From: Agroathelia rolfsii
Taxonomy: Eukaryota; Basidiomycota; Agaricomycetes; Amylocorticiales; Amylocorticiaceae
Direction: 5' to 3'
Assembly: GCA_018343915.1 (NCBI GenBank)
Contig: JABRWF010000005.1
Location: 1,523,001 to 1,587,000, forward strand
DNA: 64,000 bases
Part shown: in pieces, positions 38,618-49,830 of the stretch
Layout of the letters: every line of letters begins with the position of its first letter
Numbering within the stretch: the first letter of the stretch is position 1
The notes under the pieces: model-generated
What the model saw: only the letters and a program-made list of their open reading frames with translations
Database searches by the model: none
Told to the model about the DNA's origin: nothing
Translations under genes and position numbers: made by a program

Positions 38618-40012
38618 AAACGTCTTCCATTTCCTTCCTCCTCTTCCCCTTTCATCTTTCTCTTTCTCCTGTGATCATTTTTCTTTGCGGACACCATTCA
38701 TTTTTTGTTCCCCCCCCCCCCTTTTTTTTTCTCTCACCATCATCAACGACACTTTGATTATTTTTTGTCATATTTGCGCCGCCGCCCCACACCACATGTC
38801 AACCGCCGCAGCAGATGATTACATAATGTATCATTATACAATAGTAAACCCGCCACCGCTACCGCCGTCATACGCAAGCAGATATGCGCATTGATCAACC
38901 CTGAAGGAGAAAACAGAAAGAAGTCGATGATCACGCAGGAAACTAAACCCTCATCCCCCCCTTTTTTTATTTGCTTCCTCTTGTTTCTTCTTTCCTGCCA
39001 TTCATGCCTTCTTTGCTTTCGTTTCTGAACCGGCATACACCGGGTCTATTTCCTTCTTTTACTTTCGTCCATATTTTCATGCGGCGTTTCTTTCTTAACG
39101 ACTGTCCTTTATACGATTATTGTTATCGTCGTTGTTCATCCGTCGTGTGGTGGAAGAGTGGAGTGCGAGCGACGATGGACGAAATGTTTTGTAGTACTTT
39201 TTTTTTTCAAAGTAGAGTACATACAATAAGCTAATAATATCTCATACTATTTTATTTGTTGAATCACGATAAACTTGAAATGACGATGTGCATGTACTAC
39301 TCAAGTAAAAGCATATGAGTTGCAGGTATACAGTATCCCTGCATATATGCTGTGCGTAAGAATATATGTCCCTTTAATTTCATGCAAAGCCGTCCTGTTC
39401 ATGGTTGACAGATACTGACACCGGCGCTGGCAGATGGGAGAGCGCTCGTTTTGATTAAGCCTGATTGTGAGCGGCTGTGTGAGAAAGTCGCGTTGAAATT
39501 GTTAGGCTCGGACATGTTTGGGGCGTTTGGACATCAAGTTCCTTAACTAGCTTGACCATCATGATCCTGTCAGAAGTTTTTGGTATGCACCTACTAAGCA
39601 ATGTAGGTACAACTTGGAGTATTTTTGCGCCGTGTTGAAGGATTACTTCCGTCAAATAGTAGGTACTGCACTATACTAGTTGTTAGTGCGCTTCAAAGCA
39701 TCAGACGCTGTCAATTAGGACATTCTGAGAACGATGATACATGTACTATCTTCAGAAGGTATTATGTAGACTCGTCAGTGGATCTTTTTGACCCTGTTTG
39801 TTGTCACGGATAGTTGGTTATACACCGGTTGGATAACCATGTTCCATTATCAAGATTTATTATGATTCACTTAGTATATATCGATAGGTATATATATTAG
39901 TTATCAAAAGTCTATCCAGAAGTCCATGTCAATATTATACCGCTATTTACCTATCTTAACCCACCCACCAGTCAGTCAATACAGTACTTCACTACTTTCC
40001 ACCTACTTTCCC
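38618..40012. other. Convergent intergenic region, DUF6534 gene / RhoGAP-like gene
   Basis: About 1.4 kb between converging genes. The left half (to about 39080) is strongly pyrimidine-rich on the plus strand, with C and T homopolymers. The right half is AT-rich and has a short perfect hairpin at 39815-39839 (TGGTTAT/ATAACCA, 11-base loop). No gene is supported. Confidence 0.5.
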
Positions 40013-41951
40013 CTATTTCTCATTATATCCATCGTCAAATAATTGAGTCGGCGACTCGACAAACTTGCCTTTATACTTTTTATCAGTCGAGTATGAGCGT
40101 GACCTTGATTGGCGTGGGTGCGAAGAAGAGAACGCGAGATAGTCGACCGACTGGGTCGCCGAAGCTTCGGAATACACCGAAGCATCATCATCATCATCAT
40201 CATCGTCATCATTGTTATTGTATTTCTTTTCCTCATCGGCATCAGCCCCCAGTCTTGACGAGAGCTTTGGCGCATCCAAAAACTGCTGTCCTTTGTTGTT
40301 CGTATACGATCTATGCGATGATGCGAGGGACAAGACCGAATTCGCGCGTGACAGACGCCCTGGTGTGGGTACAGAATCGATCGTATGCAGTTCTCGAAGC
40401 TGCTTCGCCCTATTTACCAAATCCTCATCTTCTTCCAGACCAACGACACCCTTCGTGATCAGCGGCCACCGCTCGAGGATCCAGAGCAAGATCTGGTCTG
40501 CCCCAAAGCCGGGGCAGAGATGGGGTCCGAATTTCTCCGCGATACCTGCCAATGTCATGCCATTCTGTGGGAAATAGGGGATATGCAAAAAGAAATCGAA
40601 CAAGTACGCTAACAACGACAAGTTCGCGGGTGGGAAATGCATGATCAACACACGCGCCATTTCGATCTGCGGCTCTTCCAGTTCATCGAGTTCATCAGCA
40701 GTCCAATCTGGGCATTTAGGAGGTGCACTTGAGCAATGGTGTTTGTAATGCTTGTGCTTGTTACCGCCATAGTCATCGTTGACTTTCTTCTTGTCTTTGT
40801 GACTATTTCCGAGGAATTTGAATTTGAATGTCTTTTTGGAGACCGACTTGGCGCGGCGTCGTTCTTCCTGGATTCGTAGCGTCTCCTGGTCACGTTCTTC
40901 TTCCAGAACCCAATCAGTGTACTCTTGCAGCTCACGGTCACGGCGTAAACTAGGCTTGATGCATTCCAGGAGCGCACCACGAAGTTCGGGCGGGATAATC
41001 GGCGGCAGCGTCTGGATGAAGGTTAGGAGCGTGTTGCAGGCTAGTATGACATGTTGTCTCCGGAGCCATTTGGACGCGAATGGATGAGGTCGGAGGATGA
41101 ATTCACCGTAGCGGTATTTGGGCCCGAGCTTGGAGATGTGCCTGTGGTCGTTAGCGTTGGGTGAAGCAGCCGCAGGCTCCATCTGGTCAAAACATTCAAT
41201 CAATCCGGCGAACATTGTTGAGTCTGCATGCTCGTGGAATAACTTTGGTTGCGTAATCCCTAAAAGTGAAGTTGAAGATGAGAGTATGAAAAGATATGAA
41301 ACACGATATACAGACCGAATCGTAAGAGCTCTTCGACACATGCGAACACAACGGTCGGTACATCATGGAGATAACCTCCCATGATAACACTGGATCGAGC
41401 ATAATCCTTTAGATCGGAAAGATGGATGCCGAAAGATTCTATGAAGCACCAGATCGGTCAGCTTCTTATAATACCACATACGGGAACTTAAAGGGAACAT
41501 AGGACCTACTGGTCTCTTCTCTTTTCCCAATGGAATGGCCTTGATCTTCCAACCGATATAACTCATTCTGCTTCACACTCGTTAGTGCAATAGATACAAA
41601 ATCACGAATGTCAAGATGATCAACGAGACGAATGCCTATTTCTCGAAAGGCGTTCTCGAGATATACTAATCCTTCTTCTGTCTTCACTAGGGGCATGCGC
41701 GCATGAGGCCGATCAGAGGCTGTGGCTTCGTCATAGTCTGGCAGGTCCTGGCAGGCATGGCCCACGACGTCAGGCACGACACCGAAACGATCCCTGTGAG
41801 AAGAGACGATATTGCCGACAGAAAGCTGACGTTGAGGCTTGGGATGAGGAGCAGATGCTGGCTCTGGCTTGGGAGGTGGCTTAGTGGTGTTGTGGTGAAA
41901 GCTTACGCGGCGCAGGATTCCACGGGGAGATGCGTTTTTGGGAGAGGTCAT
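40013..41951 (-). CDS. RhoGAP-like domain protein lacking the arginine finger
   Basis: A protein with a Rho GTPase-activating fold. The ATG at 41951 starts a Pro-rich leader (SPRGILRRVSFHHNTTKPPP), then an adaptor-like helical segment (EEGLVYLENAFREIGIRLVD). The GAP domain is spliced as SFGIHLSDLKDYARSSVIMG, VPTVVFACVEELLRFG, ITQPKLFHEHADSTMFAGLI, then later HFPPANLSLLAYLFDFFLHI, NGMTLAGIAEKFGPHL. The catalytic arginine expected in the GIFR/LYR motif is histidine here (LFH, codon 41234-41236). The Lys/Arg of the following helix and the N-K-M lysine also appear replaced (LLTFIQTLPPII; N-G-M). A charged insert interrupts the domain near 40700-40900. The C-terminal tail has an Asp run from a CAT repeat. 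It may bind, rather than switch off, a Rho-type GTPase. Two introns in the 5' half. Confidence 0.8.
40183..40203. repeat. (CAT)7 triplet repeat coding for poly-Asp
   Basis: Seven CAT units on the plus strand encode part of an aspartate run in the tail of the RhoGAP-like protein on the minus strand. Confidence 0.85.
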
Positions 41952-42454
41952 TTCGTGAAATTAGCTCTGCGGCCAACACAAGTCGACAGAGTCCGTACAG
42001 ATGCTTGTGTTAGAGTATATGGTCTGGGAAACAGTGAAGGGCCAGGGGGCTATATGTACTTTCGATGCCCCCTTTCCCAGCCCCTAGGCGTGTCATGGTG
42101 GGCCTGACAGACTCTACAGAAGCCTCCTTTTCTGCTTTAGGGTACTTGCTTCTACAGAAAGGAGATGATTTATACTAAGTAAATATGACATGGAAGTACG
42201 AGTACATGTTGTCTCTGTGATCGAAGTAATGGGGATTCCTTCTTCGGCTTCACCGGCCCGCTATGCTCTTGTCGGTATCACGGAAGCAATTACTATTGGT
42301 CGACACTGTCGACACATCCGAGTCCGAGTCTTCATTGTAACTTGGACGAGAGGTATCATAGTCTATGCGGCAGTCATTGTCAACTTAAACCACAGCACTT
42401 ATCAGTAAAAATATCATATTAACAGATTGGTTTGCATATAATTAGAATGCCGAC
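41952..42454. promoter_or_regulatory. Divergent intergenic region RhoGAP-like / CCZ1
   Basis: About 500 bases between divergent starts, holding both promoters. No clear TATA box or operator is seen. Confidence 0.45.
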
Positions 42455-44772
42455 ATGGCTCGCATTCCTCCCAGCCTTGTTTACCTCACGATCTACAACC
42501 CATCCTTGCGACCACTAGTGCACAATCCCGATGATGAAGACGCAGAAGAGCAGGCCCAGATCTTGTTTTATACCTCCCGCGAACGTGTTAGCACACGCGA
42601 CTCGATGCTTCGTCAGGTTGGGCTTGCTAAAGCTCTCGTCAGCTTCTCAGAGTGAGCCAACTGCTGTCTGCTGCATCGTATCAGCACCCCTGACAGCTAG
42701 CATCGAGAATGTTTTCACCCTCAGATACATGCAATAACGTCCATTCTCAAACCACGCGCTTGGTGATGCTTGAACCAGAGCCAGGCTTCTGGATTCATGC
42801 AGTAAGCCAAAGGTCCTTAACTGAGCAGGATAATCTAAGTCTTAATCGCGTAGTATGATTTAGTGTCTGGAGCTAGCCAAGACTAAGCGTGTACCTGTTG
42901 CTGACGACGCAAAGTCAAGGAAGAGACAGAAGAATAACCAAACTCCTATTCCAGACCCGGTTCAGTACGATTACCATGATAGTTCGTTGAATGACGAAGT
43001 CCTGAGGAGACGTTTCTTACGTGGCTATGATCAATTCAAGGTGTGATAACCAGTGGAAAGAATAGTCTTATACTGATCAAAGTATGATTGTTGTGTTTCC
43101 GTAGCTCAAACATGGCTCTTTTTCAACCATCCTTCATGATCCTGATCTGGGCCAGGAAGCTCTTGTGGTTCAAATGGACCGATTTTTTACTGTTTGGGCT
43201 TTGTCCCAGTCGTTTGACGCGGAAGATCAATTTGGAGAGTATATAGGTAGGTGTATATCCTTATCTTCTATACGGCACAACTGATCCCTGCTTCTAAGGC
43301 CTTCCTTTGCATCCTTCACACACCAGGATACGATCCATTCTCGAAGACACGTCGGATGAAATCATCATCATCTCTCATTCTGGCTATGTCCCTTCCCCAG
43401 CCTTTTTGGACGCAAGGCATTCTAATGCACTGGCCTCGTATCTGTCGTCCGTTATGCCTCCTTCGCAACTTCCCTCTCAGACGCTTGAAAGTAGCCAAGT
43501 CACGATGAAGCCATCAGAACCAGAGGGAAAGAGTTCGCAGGTTTCCAACTCAGGGACTAAGGAAGGCACTGCCAAATTTCTTGGCATACCAACCCTGCCC
43601 GGTGTTCCCGGGCTTAACATGGGTGTAATGGATGTAAGGAAGTGGGGTTGGTCCGGGATGTTCGGAAAGCAAGCTACATCTAAGAGTGCGCTACAGGAGG
43701 GGCAAAAGGGGGAGAAGGAGGCTGGGGATGTAACTAACCCAAATGCAGCCTCATTTGAAGCAACTTTGACACAGTCAGAACCTCTTTCAGATGATCAGGC
43801 TACCAGCGCGGGACATGATTCTAGCTTGCAGCCAGAAATCGATGTACATATTGACACTGCCTCTCTGGCTGAAGCTATTGAATCAGACGCTATCCATACC
43901 TACTCTGCCTCATTGATACCATTGCCACCATCTGAACAACCAACTCCAGAGTCTTCATTGTCAACCTTGCCACCAGACATAAACACGTTAATGCCTGACG
44001 CCACAGCTGACCCGTCGTCCGAACCACCTGTCGAGGACCAACCCCCTCCGCCATTTTCTTATACTAGTGTACATCTGTCGTCATCAAGAGAGGAACCGAT
44101 TCATACGATAAAGAGACGAATTGCATATATAATTGTAAGTTTTCTTGAATTGGCTTGACCAAGGTTACACCTAATCAGTGTTTTAGGCTCACGATCTCAT
44201 GTTTGTCTCTGTCTTACCTCTTGGGATTGAAGATATTCCACTTGAGCGCAATAAAGATGCTGATGCTCTGCTAAGAAGTATCCGCAGAGTGATAGATGAA
44301 GGCGCTGATTCGAAGTACGAACTTATACGTCCATTTGTTTTGACGTCATCCTTAGTTCTTTTCCTAGACCAGAGACTCCTCTGCCTACCGCCACAAGGAT
44401 TCTACAACCTCGCGATAAGCATGTCATTGTTCAGCCCGACGGGTTTACGGCGACCACTTCGGAGGGTTTTGACTCTCGATCAGAGCAACTTTGGGATGCT
44501 CATGCTCTATTTCGAAGGTGTGTCATCCGTATCATTTATCCCAGTGTTAACGATATATCTATTTTTTTTTCTCGTGCAGCGTGGATGCAAACGAAGTTTT
44601 CATGCGTGGTCAGAATCCGCAACATTGGCACGCCGCGCGTCGGGCGGACGGGGAGACACTACTAAATGCCGGAGAAGAGGTGTACTTGGAGGTTGCACGC
44701 AAGGAGGCAAATTTAACCGATGTGGATAACGTCTTGAACACTGTTATCAGGTCCGTAAATCAGTCAGTATAG
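42455..44772 (+). CDS. CCZ1: Vacuolar fusion protein CCZ1
   Basis: One half of the MON1-CCZ1 complex, the exchange factor that activates the late-endosomal GTPase RAB7/YPT7 for vacuole fusion and autophagy. The ATG at 42455 gives MARIPPSLVYLTIYNPSLRP, a first-longin-domain opening, then EDAEEQAQILFYTSRERVST and RQVGLAKALVSFSE, which are typical of CCZ1. Further exons give TTRLVMLEPEPGFWIHACLE, LRRRFLRGYDQFKLKHGS and MDRFFTVWALSQSFDAEDQF. A long disordered insert (about 43450-44090) separates these from the C-terminal longin-like part (FVSVLPLGIEDIPLERNKDA onward), ending VNQSV-stop at 44772. The tail between 44330 and 44580 is intron-rich and its exon borders are uncertain. Confidence 0.87.
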
Positions 44773-44934
44773 GTTTATTTTCGAAGGCGCAGTGTGTTTG
44801 TGCATATCGTAATGTAATGTTTTAAGGAAACACGCCAAGTAATGTTAGTGTGATGTCCTAATTACCAGTCATCGATTGGCCAGGAGATATTATACACGAA
44901 TTCTTCCGAGTGTATCCCGATCTCCCGATATATA

Positions 44935-44940
44935 CACGTG
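44935..44940. promoter_or_regulatory. CACGTG box upstream of holocytochrome c synthase
   Basis: A CACGTG palindrome stands 116 bases upstream of the HCCS start and just downstream of a TATATA run. It resembles the boxes upstream of PSO2. Regulatory use is inferred from position only. Confidence 0.3.
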
Positions 44941-45055
44941 ACTTTGCGACCTTGTAGAAATGATTTCTAAGTCCGCACATTCTCTGCTTGCTGCCAGCGC
45001 TGCTCCGTCGACCAACTCTTAGAGACAAGTCTCCAATTCTCCTCGACCTCTCATC

Positions 45056-46013
45056 ATGGGCCAAAGTGTATCTCAGCCAGCTGTTCCAAGCACTGCTTCT
45101 GGATGTCCTATCAAGCATGATGCCCCTGCGGCGTGCCCAGTTCAACACAATGCACCAGCTGCCGCTGCCGCTCCCACTGGATGCCCTATTAAGCACGATG
45201 CCTCACCTGCTGTTGCATCCACCTCTGCTGCAGCTGCAGGCGGATGTCCCATTGACCATGGCTCTTTGAATCCTTTAAACAACATGCCCAATCTCTCGCA
45301 GGTGCCTGCCACGCATCAAACGATGGCGCTCCCTACAGAGCGCACATCATCGTCCATTCCCCGCGACGACTCAAACGCCAAGTGGGAGTATCCCTCACCT
45401 CAACAATTCTATAATGCGCTTGTCAGGAAAGGTTGGGAGACGCCCGAGGAACATGTAGAAACCATGGTGGAGATCCATAATTTCTTGAACGAGCAAGCAT
45501 GGCTCGAGGTGCTCAAGTGGGAGAAGAGAGTGGACGAGTAAGTCATATGTGCGATGGAATGACTCATTGGGCTGATATTTAATGCTCTAGAAATGAGGCA
45601 CCACAACTTACCCGGTTTATGGGACGACCAGGTCAAATATCACCGAAAGCACGATTCTGGCTGTTTGCCGGATGGCTACTTCCCGATCGATTCAAGTCAG
45701 TATTTGCTTGCAGACCTGATGAAATTTCGGAAATATTCATCCATTTTTTTCCCCCTCTAGCACTGAGCCTCCTTTTGATCGACATGACTGGGTCGTCCGT
45801 CGTCCTCGTACGGGAGAGGAAGTCCGCTATGTTATTGACTATTACGAAGCCGCTCCCGAAGCAGATGGTTCACCTGTGTTCTCGCTGGACGTGCGTCCGG
45901 CACTGGACAGCTTCGGCAGCATAAAAGAGCGCATTGCGGTGGCTACAGAGGAAGCCTGGTCCTCTTTCCGCGATGTCTCGCCACAGCAGCAGCCCGAACG
46001 GAAACAGACGTGA
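45056..46013 (+). CDS. CYC3: Holocytochrome c synthase (heme lyase) with four CP motifs
   Basis: Mitochondrial intermembrane-space heme lyase that joins heme to apocytochrome c (and/or c1). The ATG at 45056 starts a low-complexity Ala/Pro leader with four heme-regulatory-type CP motifs: CPIKH (residue 17), CPVQH (27), CPIKH (43) and CPIDH (64). The catalytic part follows: [55 protein letters not shown]. After a second intron comes the conserved [13 protein letters not shown], containing the His that ligates heme in the family, then RYVIDYYEA and [16 protein letters not shown]. It ends ERKQT-stop at 46013. Two introns. Length, about 280 residues, is normal. Four CP motifs is more than I expect from yeast or human enzymes. 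Confidence 0.94.
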
Positions 46014-46291
46014 TGGCTTGATTGCGCTACACACTTTGATATTAGAGCATAATTTATATTACTGCCACCATCAGGTCTAATCGCGTATCTTGTATAATCC
46101 CACTCCTTCCAAACTCGCTTGTGAATAGACAACACTCATCTTGAATCCTTCTATCATCTCATTCCAGCGGATTCTATTCCGGTCTCATGAGCGTTGAGTC
46201 CGTTTCACTAATCAGCATCCTAGATTTGAGCCATATCAGAAATTTGGAAAACATGAGCCACTATCCTTACCAATAATGACTTCATCCGTCT

Positions 46292-47356
46292 TCACCATTC
46301 CCAAATCTGACCTCCGGACCGATGAAAAATTGGACCAGCCTCCCCTGAGCGCGTAGCGTTGTCGATAATTGATAGCATTCCCGCAACGGAGTCTTCTGGC
46401 TTTGCTAGTGACATCAAGTCTTTAAAATTTGGGGAGTGTTCTTGGATGAAATTGGCTGAATATTTTGTCAGTTATTGCGATCACATATCCCGTCGTATGT
46501 CAATGAGACAAGCGTTACTGACCCATGTCTGTTTCCACGGGCCCGGGACACAATGGAAAAACAACTACCCTTTCACTGAGAACGCTTGCTATATTCTTGC
46601 AGGTAAAACTCACCCAGACCCTCGTTCTCAAAATGAAGCTTTCGTGCAAGATAATTCTCCGCAGCCTTGGATGCGCCATATGCCAAGATCCCCATAGGCA
46701 CTCGAGCTCCCTCAGTAATGCTGCCAGCTCCCGAGGAAATTGGGATAAACTTGGGATTTAGCGTGCTCGCTCGGAGCAAAGGGTATGTAGCCTGGAACAA
46801 GGCTAGTGTCCCAATCACGTTGACCTGCACACGATAGTTAGTGCTTCTATTTTGCACTTGCATTATTGACATTTTATCTGAATTTTGAACTAACCTCATA
46901 GTGGTCCTGCATTTCTTGAGCGGGTGTTGATAACGCTGATCCGAGGTATTTGTTAATACCTTCAATATTACTATTACTTCAGCAGTTGCAGCCTACTCAA
47001 TTAAAGAGAGGGGCTCACCAGCGTTTGCTATCACTACATCAAGTCTTCCCGCCTTTCCCTCGATCTCGTCGACGGCAACCTTGTTGCTTGCTTTATCCGC
47101 CGAGACAAGCTTGACTATGTGAAGCTTTCCTGGATACATTTGTATGAGTGCCTTCAATGCGTCTGCGCATGCAGGGTTACGAGCACCAGCAAAGACAATC
47201 GTGTTGTCTCGCTTGACAAGGGCTTGTACAAATGCAAGACCTAAGAAGACCATTAGGATTCCTATCCCTTTAATATCCAGTCTTGAAGGTGATCATATTG
47301 GGGTACGCACCAATACCCCTGTTTGCTCCGGATATCAAGTATACTGTTTTTACCAT
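46292..47356 (-). CDS. Short-chain dehydrogenase/reductase, array copy 1
   Basis: A classical SDR of the sniffer/C-factor-like type, an NAD(P)H-dependent oxidoreductase of unknown substrate. The ATG at 47356 gives MVKTVYLISGANRGIG, where SGANRGIG is the cofactor loop (Ser replacing the usual Thr). Then LAFVQALVKRDNTIVFAGAR, DVVIANAG, the catalytic Ser in FIPISSGAGS, and the YxxxK motif YGASKAAENYLARKL. VVFPLCPGPVETDMG follows after an intron. The end is DNATRSGEAGPIFHRSGGQ, then IWEW-stop at 46292. Five or six introns at positions shared with copies 2 to 4. All catalytic residues are kept. It converges on the HCCS gene. It is the most diverged of the three minus-strand copies near its C-terminal variable segment (FIQEHSPNFKDLMSLAKPED). 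Confidence 0.9.
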
Positions 47357-47456
47357 CGTTGCTTCAGCTCGACGTGAGGCGCTTAGTTGTGTGATAGAAT
47401 TTTAACAGATAAAAGTCGACCTGTGTCCAAAGCAGTCCTCATGGGCACCGTCTGCT

Positions 47457-47462
47457 TTATAC
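47457..47462 (-). promoter_or_regulatory. TATA box of SDR copy 1
   Basis: TATAAA on the minus strand lies about 100 bases upstream of the start at 47356. Confidence 0.5.
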
Positions 47463-47640
47463 GAGTGTGCTATATCTCATACAACTTCATATAGTATAGT
47501 CCAACGTTCCTTTAAAAGCCACATTGCATAGCCTGAGATTTAGTGCCAGTATAGTGCGGCACATCCCACGAGTAGATGTATTCAATCATTGAATTATGAT
47601 TAGCCGCCACTGCCGTAGCATCGCGTCCTGATACATTCTG

Positions 47641-48021
47641 ATGGTGCTCCTCTTTGGTGGCCTGGAGATAACCTTTTTCTTTGTCATCCGTCCGAGCTAC
47701 AAGCATGACCACAAGGCAGTAAAGCCTTTTGATATTGTGAGCACCCTCATTATTGCTGTGACATTGCTGCCTCAATATTGTGCTATCTCTAGCATAAAGC
47801 CATTATCACGACTTCTGTCGCCCTCATGCTAATCGATATACTCGCTGGCGTATTCAGCGACCTACTTTTCGTCCAGGGGCCTTTGATATCGTTGCTGGAA
47901 CCATATATGGCATTGTCGTAGTGATGGATGGAGCTGTGTTAGTGGCTGTTCTTATCTTGAGCCCACGCCGCAAAAAGAAGCTGAAACACGGCGTTGGAGC
48001 TACAGGCAATATCTGTTGCTA
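47641..48021 (+). pseudogene. 5'-truncated, frameshifted PQ-loop membrane protein relic (copy A)
   Basis: The frame starting at 47641 reads VLLFGGLEITFFFVIRPSYK and VSTLIIAVTLLPQ, matching the second half of fungal PQ-loop membrane proteins, including the second PQ motif. The sequence before it no longer contains the first half. The homology then continues in other frames (LMLIDILAGVFSDLL, then FDIVAGTIYGIVVVMDGAVL and LILSPRRKKKLKH), so at least two frameshifts are present, one near 47865-47880. It is closely related to copy B just downstream. It is best seen as a decayed, truncated duplicate rather than a working gene. Confidence 0.7.
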
Positions 48022-48139
48022 GTGTGGTCACGCCATTACCTTCACCTCTTGAGCTTGATCTCTTGATAAAGCAGTGTAGTGCTTTTAGTACTAATATATT
48101 AGGTTAACATAATCAAGCAAGGTACGATCTGTTGGTTTC

Positions 48140-49255
48140 ATGCCGTATTGGATGTTCGGGTCATCCGTCGGGCCATACCTATGTCTTTCAGCAAAAAACC
48201 CTCATGGTAGGAACGCATATGAGGTCTTCAAGTCCAGGCATACCATAACCTGTGATCCTACTCGGTACATCAATGAAGCGTACTACTTGTACGTTAACTT
48301 GAAGTGGATTCGTCCCAACACCGTCGCAGAATGTATTCTAGAGACAACTGGTCCGTTTTGCCTCAAATCATCTTCAGCTTGTTTAATACTAGGATGCTAT
48401 GGCTTTGCTCCGGTTTCCACTAGTAGGAACAATATTTTGGACGATTCAACTGATCCCACAGATTGCCAAGTTATACCGAGACAAGAATACAAAGGGATCA
48501 TCTCCCTGGCTTGTGTATGTTATCTCGTTAGAACTTGTCCGCTATTCAACCTCTTGAACTGTTTGGAGGTTTCTTTGGGGCATTGCAGGGACCTTTCTAG
48601 GCATCTATGCTGTTACTCAAAATATCAACATTCCACTTATTCTCCAATCCCAACTCTTCGCTGCGCTCTCCTTTATCTCAGGATGCAATGCCTATACTAC
48701 AATGGGCCACTATCTTTGAGGGATCGCGTTATAAGATGCACTACCCTCTACATCCTAACCATACTTTTCTTTGGCGATCTACAGGTAGCCATGATCTTCG
48801 CTATCCGTCCAAGCTACAGACGCAACCATGAGTCAGCAGTAGAACCTTTTGGCATCATAAGCGCTGTCATAATTGCTGTGGCATTACTGCCGCAACATCA
48901 TGGCATCTATGTGCACAAGGGCATCATTGGGATCTCGATCACCTTCATACTAGTTGACATGATTAGTGATATATTCGGCGATCTGTCTCTAGTCTTTCGT
49001 CCTGGATCTTTTGACATCGTGACTGGGGTTACCTACATTGTTGCGGTGATGTATGGCGTTGTATTGGTAGCTGCCGGTATATTGAATCCACCTCATGCTA
49101 AGAGGCTAAAGCAGTCGAGAGAGAACATGCACCTCACTATCAGCTCCCAATTTCAAGCATATAGCACAGGTGCAGGTACAACTTATTGTCTTTTCATCCA
49201 ATTAATACATTCGCGGTTCGTCTATGCCATTGATATTGTTTTGTTTTTAATATGA
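48140..49255 (+). pseudogene. PQ-loop membrane protein with one frameshift (copy B)
   Basis: A PQ-loop (SLC66/cystinosin-like fold) membrane protein of a fungal family of unknown transport role. Two introns restore the first half: one after ECILETT (donor near 48348) gives TVGTIFWTIQLIPQIAKLYR with the first PQ motif, and one after GSSPWLV (donor near 48512) gives FLWGIAGTFLGIYAVTQNIN and PLILQSQLFAALSFIS. There the frame breaks: the expected tryptophan and MQCLYYNGPLSLRD lie one base out of frame at 48679-48682. From there the frame is open to 49255 (LQVAMIFAIRPSYRRN, the second PQ in ALLPQHHGIY, FRPGSFDIVTGVTYIVAV). A single missing base explains the break, so this is a recent pseudogene, or an assembly error in an intact gene. 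The true start is uncertain. Confidence 0.65.
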
Positions 49256-49384
49256 TCCAATGAGTCGTTTCTGAATGCCTTAAGCGTGGCGTCCGTCTAG
49301 ACTACGGCATGGAGGCGTTATTTAGAACCACATTTTAAAATATTCTCTGCCCAGCATGAAGCCATGTCTTTGGGATCCTCAGGA

Positions 49385-49415
<31 letters not shown>

Positions 49416-49830
49416 AGGAACAAGGAGCGCGGGGGTGACGTACCCAGCCACTCGACAGCTACTTACTGGCCCTTGTCTCTTTCTCCCTCAAGTAACATTC
49501 CTGGCTGTGATGGGAAGCTCAAAGTGCTTTCGCTCAACCACAACTCTCTCATCTCTCACTACCCTGCGACTTGATCCAAAGACATGATACAACTTAACAT
49601 CCAACAAATTTACTGTAATAATACATACCACGTCGTTTAAACTTCAAGCTTCAAGTTTTTGGCATATTCGCGAGCTCAAGATAGGTCGCAAAAAAAAAAA
49701 AAATCCGAGAATTGGAATTGATGGCCATGGATCCATAGTTATTATCGTCCAGGGTTCAGATCGCTATTGTATTATAACGATTTGGCTAACTGTATATGTT
49801 CTTCATCTTATATCTACTTGAAGATCCTCT
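49256..49830. other. Intergenic region between PQ-loop copy B and SDR copy 2
   Basis: Contains a long T run followed by an A run (49385-49416) and a second A run near 49689. The 3' flanks of both neighbours lie here. No gene is seen. Confidence 0.5.
49385..49416. repeat. T24-A8 homopolymer junction
   Basis: Twenty-four T residues are followed directly by eight A residues. The A8 can pair with part of the T run. Such tracts arise from slippage or from retroposed poly(A) tails, and are prone to sequencing error. Confidence 0.9.

Noticed and set aside
48140..48600. Uninterrupted frame across the first half of PQ-loop copy B as one exon
   Set aside because: The family blocks lie in other frames joined by two plausible introns, so the long frame here is a chance read-through.
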